From: Candidatus Sumerlaeota bacterium
Lineage (GTDB): Bacteria > UBP6 > UBA1177
DNA length: 25,468 nucleotides
Reading direction: 5' to 3'
Assembly (NCBI GenBank): GCA_007136595.1
Contig: SLGQ01000275.1
Location: forward strand, 1-25,468
The notes under the pieces were generated by a model. That model worked only from the letters and a program-made list of their open reading frames with translations, was not told where the DNA came from and did no database searches. Of this stretch, positions 1-6,714 are shown piece after piece. The position numbers and the translations under genes were made by a program. The stretch's first letter is position 1; each line of letters opens with the position of its first letter.

Positions 1-4
1 CAGT

Positions 5-535
5 TTGTTTCGTAGGAATGTTCTTCTGATCGGTGCCTTTGAAAAGGATTCGGGCAAAACTTCTCTGTGTGAAAAGATAATATCTGAATTTAAGGAAATC
101 GGGATATATGCTGTAAAAATAACGGTTGCCCGCAGTGATGAGCAGATAGAAAGATATTCAATAACTGAAGAAACTGTGGGCGACCCGAAGAAGGATACGG
201 GAAGACTTAAATTGGCAGGGGCTCAAAAAGTTCTATGGTTGAGATGCAATTCTTTTTCAGCAAAAAAAGCGATAACTGAACTTTTTGATATGATCCCTGA
301 GGATGTTATGGTTCTTTGTGAATCAAATACGGCAAGAAAATATCTGGAACCGGCTCTTTTCATAATGGTAAGAAGAGATGTTGCAGGCAGTCCTAAAGAA
401 ACGGCAAGGGCAGTTGAGAAACATGCAGATATTATAACAATATCAAGTGTCGTTAATGATGAAATCATCTATACCCCTGATGTTACAAAACTTTTATTCG
501 TGGAGGAGGGAACTTGGAAAAACTCCTCTTTTTAA
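5..535 (+). CDS. MobB-like P-loop NTPase, molybdopterin cofactor context
   Basis: Probable nucleotide-binding protein related to MobB, which helps attach GMP to molybdopterin. Residues 12-20 form a P-loop-like FEKDSGKTS, and residues 64-73 (DTGRLKLAGA) match the D-[ST]-x-R-x3-A-G-A pattern I know from MobB. The remainder (to residue 176) has no motif I can name, and a typical MobB C-terminus is not obvious. The TTG at base 5 is the first possible start in view. The frame stays open to the left edge, so the true start may lie outside the window. The end overlaps the next gene by 22 bases, and the five following genes all concern Mo/W uptake or pterin synthesis, which supports the family guess. 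Identification is by motif and context only. Confidence 0.6.
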   Translation: MFRRNVLLIGAFEKDSGKTSLCEKIISEFKEIGIYAVKITVARSDEQIERYSITEETVGDPKKDTGRLKLAGAQKVLWLRCNSFSAKKAITELFDMIPEDVMVLCESNTARKYLEPALFIMVRRDVAGSPKETARAVEKHADIITISSVVNDEIIYTPDVTKLLFVEEGTWKNSSF

Positions 536-1470
536 TAATTTTTATTCAGGCAATGCTATTTTCCGGTTGCAGGGACAGGTCTGTAACAGATATCACAGTT
601 TTTCATGCGGGTTCTCTTTCAAAACCTTTTAAAGATATAAAGGATGCTTTTGAAAAGGAAAATCGGGGCGTCAGGGTTCTTCTTGAGGCGGCAGGAAGCA
701 GAGCGAGTGCAAGAAAAATAACAGACCTGAAACGGAATGCAGATGTAATGGCAAGTGCTGATGAACTGGTAATAAGAACTCTTCTTATGCCCGAATACGC
801 AGAGTGGGCGATAAAATTTGTAACAAATGAAATGGTTCTCATATTCAGTGAAAGATCAAAATACCGCAAAGAGATAACAAAAGAGAACTGGTTTGAAATT
901 CTGCTTCGTGACGGTGTGAACTACGGCCACTCTGAGCCGGAGCTTGACCCTTGCGGATACCGCACCCTCCTTGTCTGGCAACTTGCAGAAATATACTATA
1001 ATGAAAAAGGTCTTTATGAAAAACTTGATGCAAAAAGACCACAAAAACATATCCGGCCCAAAGAAACCGATCTTTTATCCCTTGTTGAATTCGGTGAGCT
1101 TGATTTCGTCTTTATGTACCGTTCTGTTGCCAAACAGCATGGCTTTGAGTTCATTGAACTGCCTAAAGAGATAAATCTCGGTTCTGCCAACCACAGCGAA
1201 TTTTACAGGAATGCAACTGTAACCCTTTCAGGAAGAACACCGCACGATAAGATCGAAATAACCGGAGAACCGATGATATATGGAATAACTGTCCCCAAAA
1301 ACGGACTGCAAAAAGAGTGGGGGATAAAGCTGGTTGAATTCATCCTTTCTCCGGCAGGGCGGAAAATAATGGCAGATAACGGACATCCTGTCATATATCC
1401 GGCTGAATCTTCAGATTTTGATAAGCTCCCTGAAAAACTTAAAAAACTGAGCGTGGAAAAGTCACGATGA
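514..1470 (+). CDS. wtpA: Tungstate/molybdate-binding lipoprotein of ABC importer
   Basis: Extracytoplasmic substrate-binding protein that captures tungstate or molybdate for the WtpBC transporter. The N-terminus is a lipoprotein signal with FSGC at 16-19, so it is probably membrane-anchored. Family stretches recognised from WtpA are VFHAGSLSKPF (about 29-39), EAAGSRASARK (58-68), ADVMASAD (76-83), NEMVLIFSE (105-113) and ELDPCGYR (about 142-149). The 318-residue length is normal. The TTG start at 514 is chosen because GGAGGAGGG lies at 502-510 and because it places the hydrophobic signal at the N-terminus. The gene overlaps the upstream MobB-like gene and shares ATGA with the next gene. Whether W or Mo is preferred cannot be read from the sequence. 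Confidence 0.9.
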   Translation: MEKLLFLIIFIQAMLFSGCRDRSVTDITVFHAGSLSKPFKDIKDAFEKENRGVRVLLEAAGSRASARKITDLKRNADVMASADELVIRTLLMPEYAEWAIKFVTNEMVLIFSERSKYRKEITKENWFEILLRDGVNYGHSEPELDPCGYRTLLVWQLAEIYYNEKGLYEKLDAKRPQKHIRPKETDLLSLVEFGELDFVFMYRSVAKQHGFEFIELPKEINLGSANHSEFYRNATVTLSGRTPHDKIEITGEPMIYGITVPKNGLQKEWGIKLVEFILSPAGRKIMADNGHPVIYPAESSDFDKLPEKLKKLSVEKSR

Positions 1471-2222
1471 AAAATATATTCGTTGTTCTGGGTGCAGTCA
1501 TAGTCTTTTTCATCCTCTTTCCACTTGTCGGAATGTTCTTTTCTGTATCGCCGCAAGAGCTTTTTGAAGCTGCATTTGACGCTGAAGTGACAAGCTCGAT
1601 ATTCCTTACATTGAGAGCATCTTTATGGGCTACTATCGCCGCAATAATACTTGGACTTCCTTTGGCATGGGTTTTGGTAAGGCTTGATTTTAAAGGGAAA
1701 AAGCTGATAGAAGGAATAATTGACATACCTGTAATAATTCCTCATACCGCAGCAGGTATCGCACTCCTTTCGGTATGGGGCAGACACTCTTTTTTCGGAA
1801 GAACGACAGGAATATCCATTATCGGAACCGAAATCGCAATATCTGTCGCAATGTTTTTTGTCTCAGTCCCTTTTCTGATAAACAGCCTGAAAAGCGGTCT
1901 GAAGCTTATTGACCCTAAATATGAAAAAGTTGCCTGCACACTTGGAGCAACACCTTTCAAAGCATTTATGACAGTAACTCTCCCGATGCTCAAAAGACAT
2001 CTGTTAAGCGGATCAATAATGATGTGGGCAAGGGGGATTTCTGAATTCGGTGCGGTAGTTGTCCTTGCATACCACCCGATGATCGCTCCCGTTTTAATAT
2101 ATGACAGGTACGAATCATTCGGACTCAGTCACGCAAAACCTGTAGCTGTTTTGCTTATTTCAGTCTGTCTTCTTATTTTTACCGTTTTGAGAATTATTGG
2201 TGAAAGGAGCAGATATGATTAA
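1467..2222 (+). CDS. wtpB: Tungstate/molybdate ABC importer permease
   Basis: Inner-membrane permease of the Wtp importer, 251 residues with about six hydrophobic segments (roughly 4-26, 47-72, 86-104, 118-136, 190-212 and 222-244). The conserved cytoplasmic EAA-type loop is visible at about 151-175 (EKVACTLGATPFKAF), the contact site for the ATPase subunit. It starts inside the wtpA stop codon (ATGA overlap), implying translational coupling. The family (binding-protein-dependent permease, ModB/CysU type) is clear. The Wtp assignment comes from its neighbour wtpA. Confidence 0.9.
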   Translation: MKNIFVVLGAVIVFFILFPLVGMFFSVSPQELFEAAFDAEVTSSIFLTLRASLWATIAAIILGLPLAWVLVRLDFKGKKLIEGIIDIPVIIPHTAAGIALLSVWGRHSFFGRTTGISIIGTEIAISVAMFFVSVPFLINSLKSGLKLIDPKYEKVACTLGATPFKAFMTVTLPMLKRHLLSGSIMMWARGISEFGAVVVLAYHPMIAPVLIYDRYESFGLSHAKPVAVLLISVCLLIFTVLRIIGERSRYD

Positions 2223-3225
2223 ACTTTCAGGAATATCAAAAAACTATGAAAACTTCAGCCTGAAAGATATATCACTTGAAATTCAAAAAGGTGAATATCT
2301 TGTGATACTTGGTCCAAGCGGAAGTGGAAAAACACTTCTTCTTGAAATAACGGCATCCCTTGAAAAACCTCACGCAGGCACGGTAGAAGGGGTGGACAGT
2401 TCAAAAATCGGTTTTATCTATCAGGATCTTATGCTGTTTCCACATCTTTCTGTTTTTGACAACATTGCTTACGGCTTAAAAATGAGGGGAATGGAAACTT
2501 CGAAAATCAGAGAAAAAGTTCTTCGATGCTCAAAAGATCTCAATATTGAGGCTCTTCTTGACAGGTCGGTAAAAACATTGAGCGGAGGAGAAAAACAGAG
2601 AGTTGCAATTGCCAGAGCAATAGTTTTTGAGCCTGAACTACTCTTGATCGATGAGCCGACCGCCTCTCTTGATCAGAAAAGGAAAAGTGAAATACACCGC
2701 ATTTTCAGGAAAATTCACAAAAAAACCAATGCCACAGTAATACATGTTACTCATGATTTTAATGAGGCGTTGTCTGTTGCAGATAAAATAGCTGTTCTGA
2801 ATAACGGTAAATTGGTGCAGTACGGGTATCCGGAAGAGATATTCAATACCCCTGCAGACAGCTTCGTTGCAGATTTCGTAGGTTACAGAAATGTTTATTC
2901 AGGGAGAATAGAAGAGAACTGTTTTATCAGTGGAAATATCAAAATATATCTCGAATCGGAAAATATGGAAAAAGCCTATATAGCTATAAAAGCTGAAGAT
3001 ACTATTGTTTCTCTGGATCGTATTGACAGTTCTGCAAAAAACTCTTTTGAGGGTGTGATCACTGATGTTGAGAAGAAGCTCAATGGATATACGGTTGTTG
3101 TCAATGCAGGATTTGAGATCCATTGTGCAATAACCGCTTCTTCTTTTGAAAATATGGAACTGAGTTCCGGCATGAAAGTTTTTATAACATTTAAAAGCAG
3201 TGCCGTAATGGTTTTTTGTCACTGA
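2215..3225 (+). CDS. wtpC: Tungstate/molybdate ABC importer ATPase
   Basis: ATPase subunit that powers the importer, 336 residues. Walker A GPSGSGKT is at 33-40, Q-loop YQD near 69-71, signature LSGGEKQ at 122-128, Walker B LLLIDEP at 142-148 and the switch histidine in VTHD soon after. From about residue 230 a TOBE-like C-terminal regulatory/oxyanion-binding domain follows. The ATG at 2215 is preferred over the in-frame TTG at 2197 because AGGAG (2205-2209) sits just upstream of it and the protein then begins directly with the ABC fold (MIKLSGISKNY). It overlaps wtpB by 8 bases. Confidence 0.9.
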   Translation: MIKLSGISKNYENFSLKDISLEIQKGEYLVILGPSGSGKTLLLEITASLEKPHAGTVEGVDSSKIGFIYQDLMLFPHLSVFDNIAYGLKMRGMETSKIREKVLRCSKDLNIEALLDRSVKTLSGGEKQRVAIARAIVFEPELLLIDEPTASLDQKRKSEIHRIFRKIHKKTNATVIHVTHDFNEALSVADKIAVLNNGKLVQYGYPEEIFNTPADSFVADFVGYRNVYSGRIEENCFISGNIKIYLESENMEKAYIAIKAEDTIVSLDRIDSSAKNSFEGVITDVEKKLNGYTVVVNAGFEIHCAITASSFENMELSSGMKVFITFKSSAVMVFCH

Positions 3226-3250
3226 AAAGTGTATGATGGAGAATTAAACT

Positions 3251-4051
3251 TTGATTGACAGATTTGATAGAAAAATAAACTACTTAAGAGTTTCAGTTAC
3301 AGACCGCTGTAACTTGAGATGTTTTTACTGCATGCCCGAACAAGGAGTTGATCTCCTGAAACATGAAGACATCCTTTCTTTTGACGAAATAACGGAAGTT
3401 ATTAAAATCGCTGTGGAACTTGGATTTGAAAAGATAAGGCTGACAGGAGGCGAGCCACTTGTAAGAAAAGACATAACGGAACTTGTGAAAATGATATCCG
3501 GTATCAAAGGAATAAAAGATTTTGGTCTTACAACCAACGGAATTCTTTTGAAAAGATTTGCCGCTGACCTTAAAAATGCGGGGCTTCACAGGCTTAACAT
3601 AAGTCTTGACACGACAGACCCTGAAGAATACCGTAAAATTACCCGTTGCGGGGAGCTTAAAGATCTCTTTGAAGGGATAGAAGCCGCCGTAAAAGCAGGA
3701 TTTAGAGAGATAAAAATAAATACGGTAATAGATTCTTCTTCTGATGAAGAAAATGCTCAAAAAGCAGCAAAATTTGCTGATGATAACGGTTTTAAAATAA
3801 GATTTATCAGAAAAATGAACCTTGAAAAAGGAACTTTCTGGAATGTAATAGGGGGAGATGGAGGAAAATGTTCCATTTGCAACAGGCTTAGAGTTTCTTC
3901 AGATGGAATGGTCTCTCCCTGCCTTTTCAGTGACGAAGGCTTTAATGTGAGAGAGATCGGAGTAAAAGAGGCATTTATTCAGGCGATAAATTCAAAGCCT
4001 GAAAAAGGTGTCATGAGCCGGACACATAAATTTTATAACATAGGAGGATAA
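3251..4051 (+). CDS. moaA: GTP 3',8-cyclase MoaA, short form
   Basis: Radical-SAM enzyme for the first step of molybdopterin synthesis, making the cyclic GTP intermediate that MoaC converts to cyclic pyranopterin phosphate. The N-terminal SAM cluster motif CNLRCFYC has Cys 20, 24 and 27. The C-terminal cluster motif CSICNRLR has Cys 207 and 210 plus Cys224. The Arg of YLRVSVT, the two Arg of NRLR and the terminal Gly-Gly (NIGG) are all present. At 266 residues it is clearly shorter than the roughly 330 usual for MoaA. The missing part lies between FIRKMN (about 185) and the second cluster. The TTG start at 3251 has GGAG at 3238-3241 and gives a standard N-terminus. Key residues remain, so activity is plausible. 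An alternative is a MoaA-like paralogue. Confidence 0.85.
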   Translation: MIDRFDRKINYLRVSVTDRCNLRCFYCMPEQGVDLLKHEDILSFDEITEVIKIAVELGFEKIRLTGGEPLVRKDITELVKMISGIKGIKDFGLTTNGILLKRFAADLKNAGLHRLNISLDTTDPEEYRKITRCGELKDLFEGIEAAVKAGFREIKINTVIDSSSDEENAQKAAKFADDNGFKIRFIRKMNLEKGTFWNVIGGDGGKCSICNRLRVSSDGMVSPCLFSDEGFNVREIGVKEAFIQAINSKPEKGVMSRTHKFYNIGG

Positions 4052-4052
4052 C

Positions 4053-4511
4053 TTGCCAAAAAACAAACTGACCCATGTTGACAGCAGTGGTAAAGCAAAA
4101 ATGGTAGATGTTTCTGTAAAGCCCGACCAGATAAGGACGGCAGTTGCGGAAGGTTTCATATCCTTAAAACCTGAAACAGTTGAAATGATAAGAAAAAACC
4201 TGATGAAAAAAGGGGATGTTCTTACCGTTGCTCAAATTGCAGGAATTCAAGCGGCAAAAAAAACATCTGACATCATACCGCTTTGCCATCCGCTTGCTAT
4301 AACGGATATCAATGTCGATATGGAAATTGCGGACAAAGGTGTAAAAGCTGTTTCAACAGTCAAATGTGTCGGAAAAACAGGAATTGAAATGGAGGCTCTT
4401 GCCGCAGTAAGCGGAGCACTTCTGGGTGTTTATGATATGTGTAAAGCTGTTGATAAAACGATGGTCATAAAAGAAGTTAAACTTGTCAGCAAAAAGAAGG
4501 AAGATATGTAA
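4053..4511 (+). CDS. moaC: Cyclic pyranopterin monophosphate synthase MoaC
   Basis: Second enzyme of molybdopterin synthesis, acting on the MoaA product. The 152-residue protein has the full family signature: LTHVD (6-10), KMVDVSVK (16-23), PLCHPL (76-81), GIEMEAL (110-116) and YDMCKAVDK (127-135). Asp128 and Lys131 sit at the positions I associate with the E. coli active site. The TTG start at 4053 is one base after the moaA stop. Its Shine-Dalgarno AGGAGG (4042-4047) is formed by the last codons of moaA, the ones encoding its functional Gly-Gly tail. Confidence 0.95.
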   Translation: MPKNKLTHVDSSGKAKMVDVSVKPDQIRTAVAEGFISLKPETVEMIRKNLMKKGDVLTVAQIAGIQAAKKTSDIIPLCHPLAITDINVDMEIADKGVKAVSTVKCVGKTGIEMEALAAVSGALLGVYDMCKAVDKTMVIKEVKLVSKKKEDM

Positions 4512-4512
4512 A

Positions 4513-4956
4513 ATGGGAAGAATAAGATCAATAAATATATCTGAAAAAAAAGGAACGGAAAAAAAGGAGATAACTTCCTGTAAGGTAACTTCCGAAGGTC
4601 TTGAAAATGATGCACATGCCGGTTCCTGGCATAGACAGGTAAGCATATTGGGAGCAGAGGCAATTGATAATTTTGCAAAAGAAACAGGAATAGATATTGC
4701 TCCCGGTGCATTTGGAGAAAATCTGGTCGTTGAAGGGATCGATATGTCAAAAGTGTCACTTCTTGACAGATTCATTATTGGTGAAGTTGAACTGGAAGTT
4801 ACACAGATCGGGAAAAAGTGTCATGGTGAAGCATGTTCAATATTCAAAAGAACAGGCGAGTGCATAATGCCTAAAGTAGGTCTTTTTGCAAGAGTCCTCA
4901 AAGAAGGTGTCATCCACAAAGATCAGGAAGTGGAAATTATCTTTAAAAACTTATAA
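4513..4956 (+). CDS. MOSC-domain protein, Mo cofactor-associated
   Basis: Small stand-alone MOSC domain protein (147 residues). MOSC domains handle sulfur or metal on molybdenum cofactors. Recognisable family stretches are DAHAGSWHRQVSIL (33-46), PGAFGENLVVEGID (64-77) and VTQIGKKCHGEACSIF (96-111), followed by GECIMPKVGLFARV. Cys103, Cys108 and Cys117 are candidate functional cysteines. It starts one base after the moaC stop, with AAGGAAG at 4497-4503 upstream. An in-frame start further up (4483) would lie inside moaC and is less likely. It is the last gene of the Mo/W operon. The exact reaction is unknown. Confidence 0.85.
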   Translation: MGRIRSINISEKKGTEKKEITSCKVTSEGLENDAHAGSWHRQVSILGAEAIDNFAKETGIDIAPGAFGENLVVEGIDMSKVSLLDRFIIGEVELEVTQIGKKCHGEACSIFKRTGECIMPKVGLFARVLKEGVIHKDQEVEIIFKNL

Positions 4957-4963
4957 AAATTCC

Positions 4964-4991
4964 TTGACAGCAAGATAAAAGATATTATTAT
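4964..4991 (+). promoter_or_regulatory. Candidate sigma-70-type promoter for first hydrogenase set
   Basis: TTGACA at 4964-4969 and TATTAT at 4986-4991 with a 16-base spacer, 60 bases before hydC1. It lies in the short gap after the Mo operon, so the hydrogenase genes can be transcribed separately. No terminator is seen after the MOSC gene, so read-through is also possible. Confidence 0.6.
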
Positions 4992-5005
4992 GGACAATGA
5001 TGTCC
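4992..5005. promoter_or_regulatory. Dyad at the hydC1 transcription start region
   Basis: GGACA at 4992-4996 and TGTCC at 5001-5005 form a perfect inverted repeat with a 4-base loop, directly after the -10 hexamer. This is a good place for an operator or for an early RNA hairpin. A related but imperfect sequence lies at the same place before the second hydrogenase set. The function is inferred from position only. Confidence 0.3.
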
Positions 5006-5050
5006 GAATTATGCGGTTTGGTTTTTTGTGTCATTTTTCAGGAGGTAAAG

Positions 5051-5530
5051 ATGGAGTGCAGGGATGGTAATTTGGTTTCTTTTGTTGAAGGAACCGTTGA
5101 AAAGTATGGGAAGGGACGGGAAAACCTTCTCCCTGTTTTAAGAGAAGTAAATGAAGAGTTCGGTTTCGTAAGCGGTGCCGCTTTCATTGAGATCAGCAGA
5201 GTGATGGATATCAGCATCGGTGAAATTCACGGTGTTGCCTCTTTTTATTCATTCATCAATGAAGAAGACAGAGGAAAATATGTCATCAGGCTTTGTAAAA
5301 CGATCAGTTGTGATATGGCGGGCAAAGAGAAAATTGAAAAAACTTTTGAAAGGGAACTTGGTATTAAATTTGGAGAATCAACAAAGGACGGTCTTTTTGC
5401 TCTTGACTATGCAAACTGCATGGGGCTTTGTGATAAAGCACCGGCAATGCTTGTCAACAGTCAGCTTTATGATTCGCTTACCCCTGAATCTGTTTTGGAT
5501 ATTATTTCTGAATGCAGGAGGAAAATATAA
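5051..5530 (+). CDS. [FeFe]-hydrogenase NuoE-like subunit, copy 1
   Basis: Thioredoxin-like [2Fe-2S] subunit (HydC/HndA/NuoE family, 159 residues) that relays electrons inside a cytoplasmic multimeric hydrogenase. Ligands are Cys82 and Cys87 (C-x4-C) and Cys123 and Cys127 (CMGLC). The N-terminal helical part with the GVASFYSF motif (about 60-67) is typical. The ATG at 5051 is chosen because GGAGG sits at 5041-5045. A start further upstream at 4997 would fall within the promoter/dyad region. Its stop overlaps the start of the next gene (TAATG). It is the first gene of hydCBA set 1. Confidence 0.88.
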   Translation: MECRDGNLVSFVEGTVEKYGKGRENLLPVLREVNEEFGFVSGAAFIEISRVMDISIGEIHGVASFYSFINEEDRGKYVIRLCKTISCDMAGKEKIEKTFERELGIKFGESTKDGLFALDYANCMGLCDKAPAMLVNSQLYDSLTPESVLDIISECRRKI

Positions 5531-6702
5531 TGGTAAAAGCAAAGGAAAAAAGAATAATTACAGGGAAATTCACTCCCGGTTCCGGAATAAAAGCTGCTCT
5601 TGCCGGAAAACCGGAAGAAGTTGTTCAGGAAGTAATTGATTCAGGGCTTAGAGGTAAAGGTGGAGCCGGTTTCCCGGCGGGTCTTAAGTGGAGATTTGCC
5701 GCAAATGAAAAAAGTGACATGAAAACAATAATCTGTAATGCAGATGAAGGTGAGCCTGGAACATTCAAAGACAAGTATCTTCTTGACAATCATCCAATGA
5801 AAGTTCTTGAAGGAATGGCAATAGCAGGTTATGCGATAGGTGCAGACAAGGGTATAATTTATCTCAGAGGTGAATATGCCTATATGCTTCCTTCCCTTGA
5901 AAAAAACATTGAAGATATTAAAAAGAATGTTTTTTCAAAATTGAAGGTGGGAAAGAAAAAGTTTGAGTTTGATATAAAAGTAAGGCTCGGTGCCGGAGCT
6001 TATGTATGTGGTGAGGAATTTGCCCTCATTGAATCTCTCAACGGTAACAGGGGTGAACCGAGAAACAAGCCACCTTTCCCGATACAGAAAGGGTATCTTG
6101 AAAAACCTACACTTGTAAACAATGTGGAAACTTTTGCAACAGTTTCGCATATTATTGAAAAAGGTGCTTTGTGGTTTGGTAAATTTGGAACCAAAAGTTC
6201 AAAAGGGACAAAACTTTTCAGTATTTCCGGTGATGTAAAGTATCCTGGAGTATATGAATTTGAACTGGGTGTTAAACTTAGGGATGTTCTTGAGCTTGTC
6301 GGTGCTGAAAATACAAAGTCTGTTCAAGTGGGCGGGTTTTCCGGTATAAATGTGACGGAAAGCAGTTTTGACAAAACTCTTGCTCACGGTGATCTTCCGG
6401 CAGGCGGATCAATAATTGTCTTCAACAAAGACCGCGATATGCTTAAAGTTCTTAAAAACATTCTTGAATTTTTTGAAGAAGAAAGTTGCGGGCAGTGTAC
6501 TCCCTGCAGAGAAGGGGCATACCAGCTTCTCAAAGGGATAAAGATGATAGAAAAAGGTGAAAAAAGTATCCGCTACTACAAAGACCTGTGTGACCTTTGT
6601 GCAACTATGAAAGATAGTGCAAAATGCGGGTTGGGGCTAAGTATCCCTTCACCTTTTTTAAGCATCACCAATAACTTTAAAGATGAAATCCTTTACAGGT
6701 AG
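5530..6702 (+). CDS. [FeFe]-hydrogenase NuoF-like FMN/NAD(H) subunit, copy 1
   Basis: Flavin and NAD(H)-binding subunit (HydB/HndC/NuoF family), 390 residues. Visible motifs are RGKGGAGFPAGLKW and NADEGEPGTFKD (FMN/NAD fold), GAGAYVCGEE, and the [4Fe-4S] ligands Cys320, Cys323, Cys326 and Cys366 (SCGQCTPCREG and KCGLGL). The protein starts near the FMN domain and ends soon after the cluster. It therefore lacks the N-terminal [2Fe-2S] and C-terminal double-ferredoxin extensions of the large HydB of bifurcating enzymes. It departs from the usual consensus (EEFALIESLNGN instead of EETALI..., PAGG instead of GSGG), so it may have diverged in function. Start ATG 5530 has GGAGG at 5517-5521. Confidence 0.85.
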   Translation: MVKAKEKRIITGKFTPGSGIKAALAGKPEEVVQEVIDSGLRGKGGAGFPAGLKWRFAANEKSDMKTIICNADEGEPGTFKDKYLLDNHPMKVLEGMAIAGYAIGADKGIIYLRGEYAYMLPSLEKNIEDIKKNVFSKLKVGKKKFEFDIKVRLGAGAYVCGEEFALIESLNGNRGEPRNKPPFPIQKGYLEKPTLVNNVETFATVSHIIEKGALWFGKFGTKSSKGTKLFSISGDVKYPGVYEFELGVKLRDVLELVGAENTKSVQVGGFSGINVTESSFDKTLAHGDLPAGGSIIVFNKDRDMLKVLKNILEFFEEESCGQCTPCREGAYQLLKGIKMIEKGEKSIRYYKDLCDLCATMKDSAKCGLGLSIPSPFLSITNNFKDEILYR

Positions 6703-6714
6703 CAGGAGGAGACA

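Noticed and set aside
4997..5050. Upstream in-frame start for hydC1
   Set aside because: It falls in the dyad next to the promoter and has no ribosome site. The ATG at 5051 has GGAGG at the right distance and gives a normal NuoE-like N-terminus.
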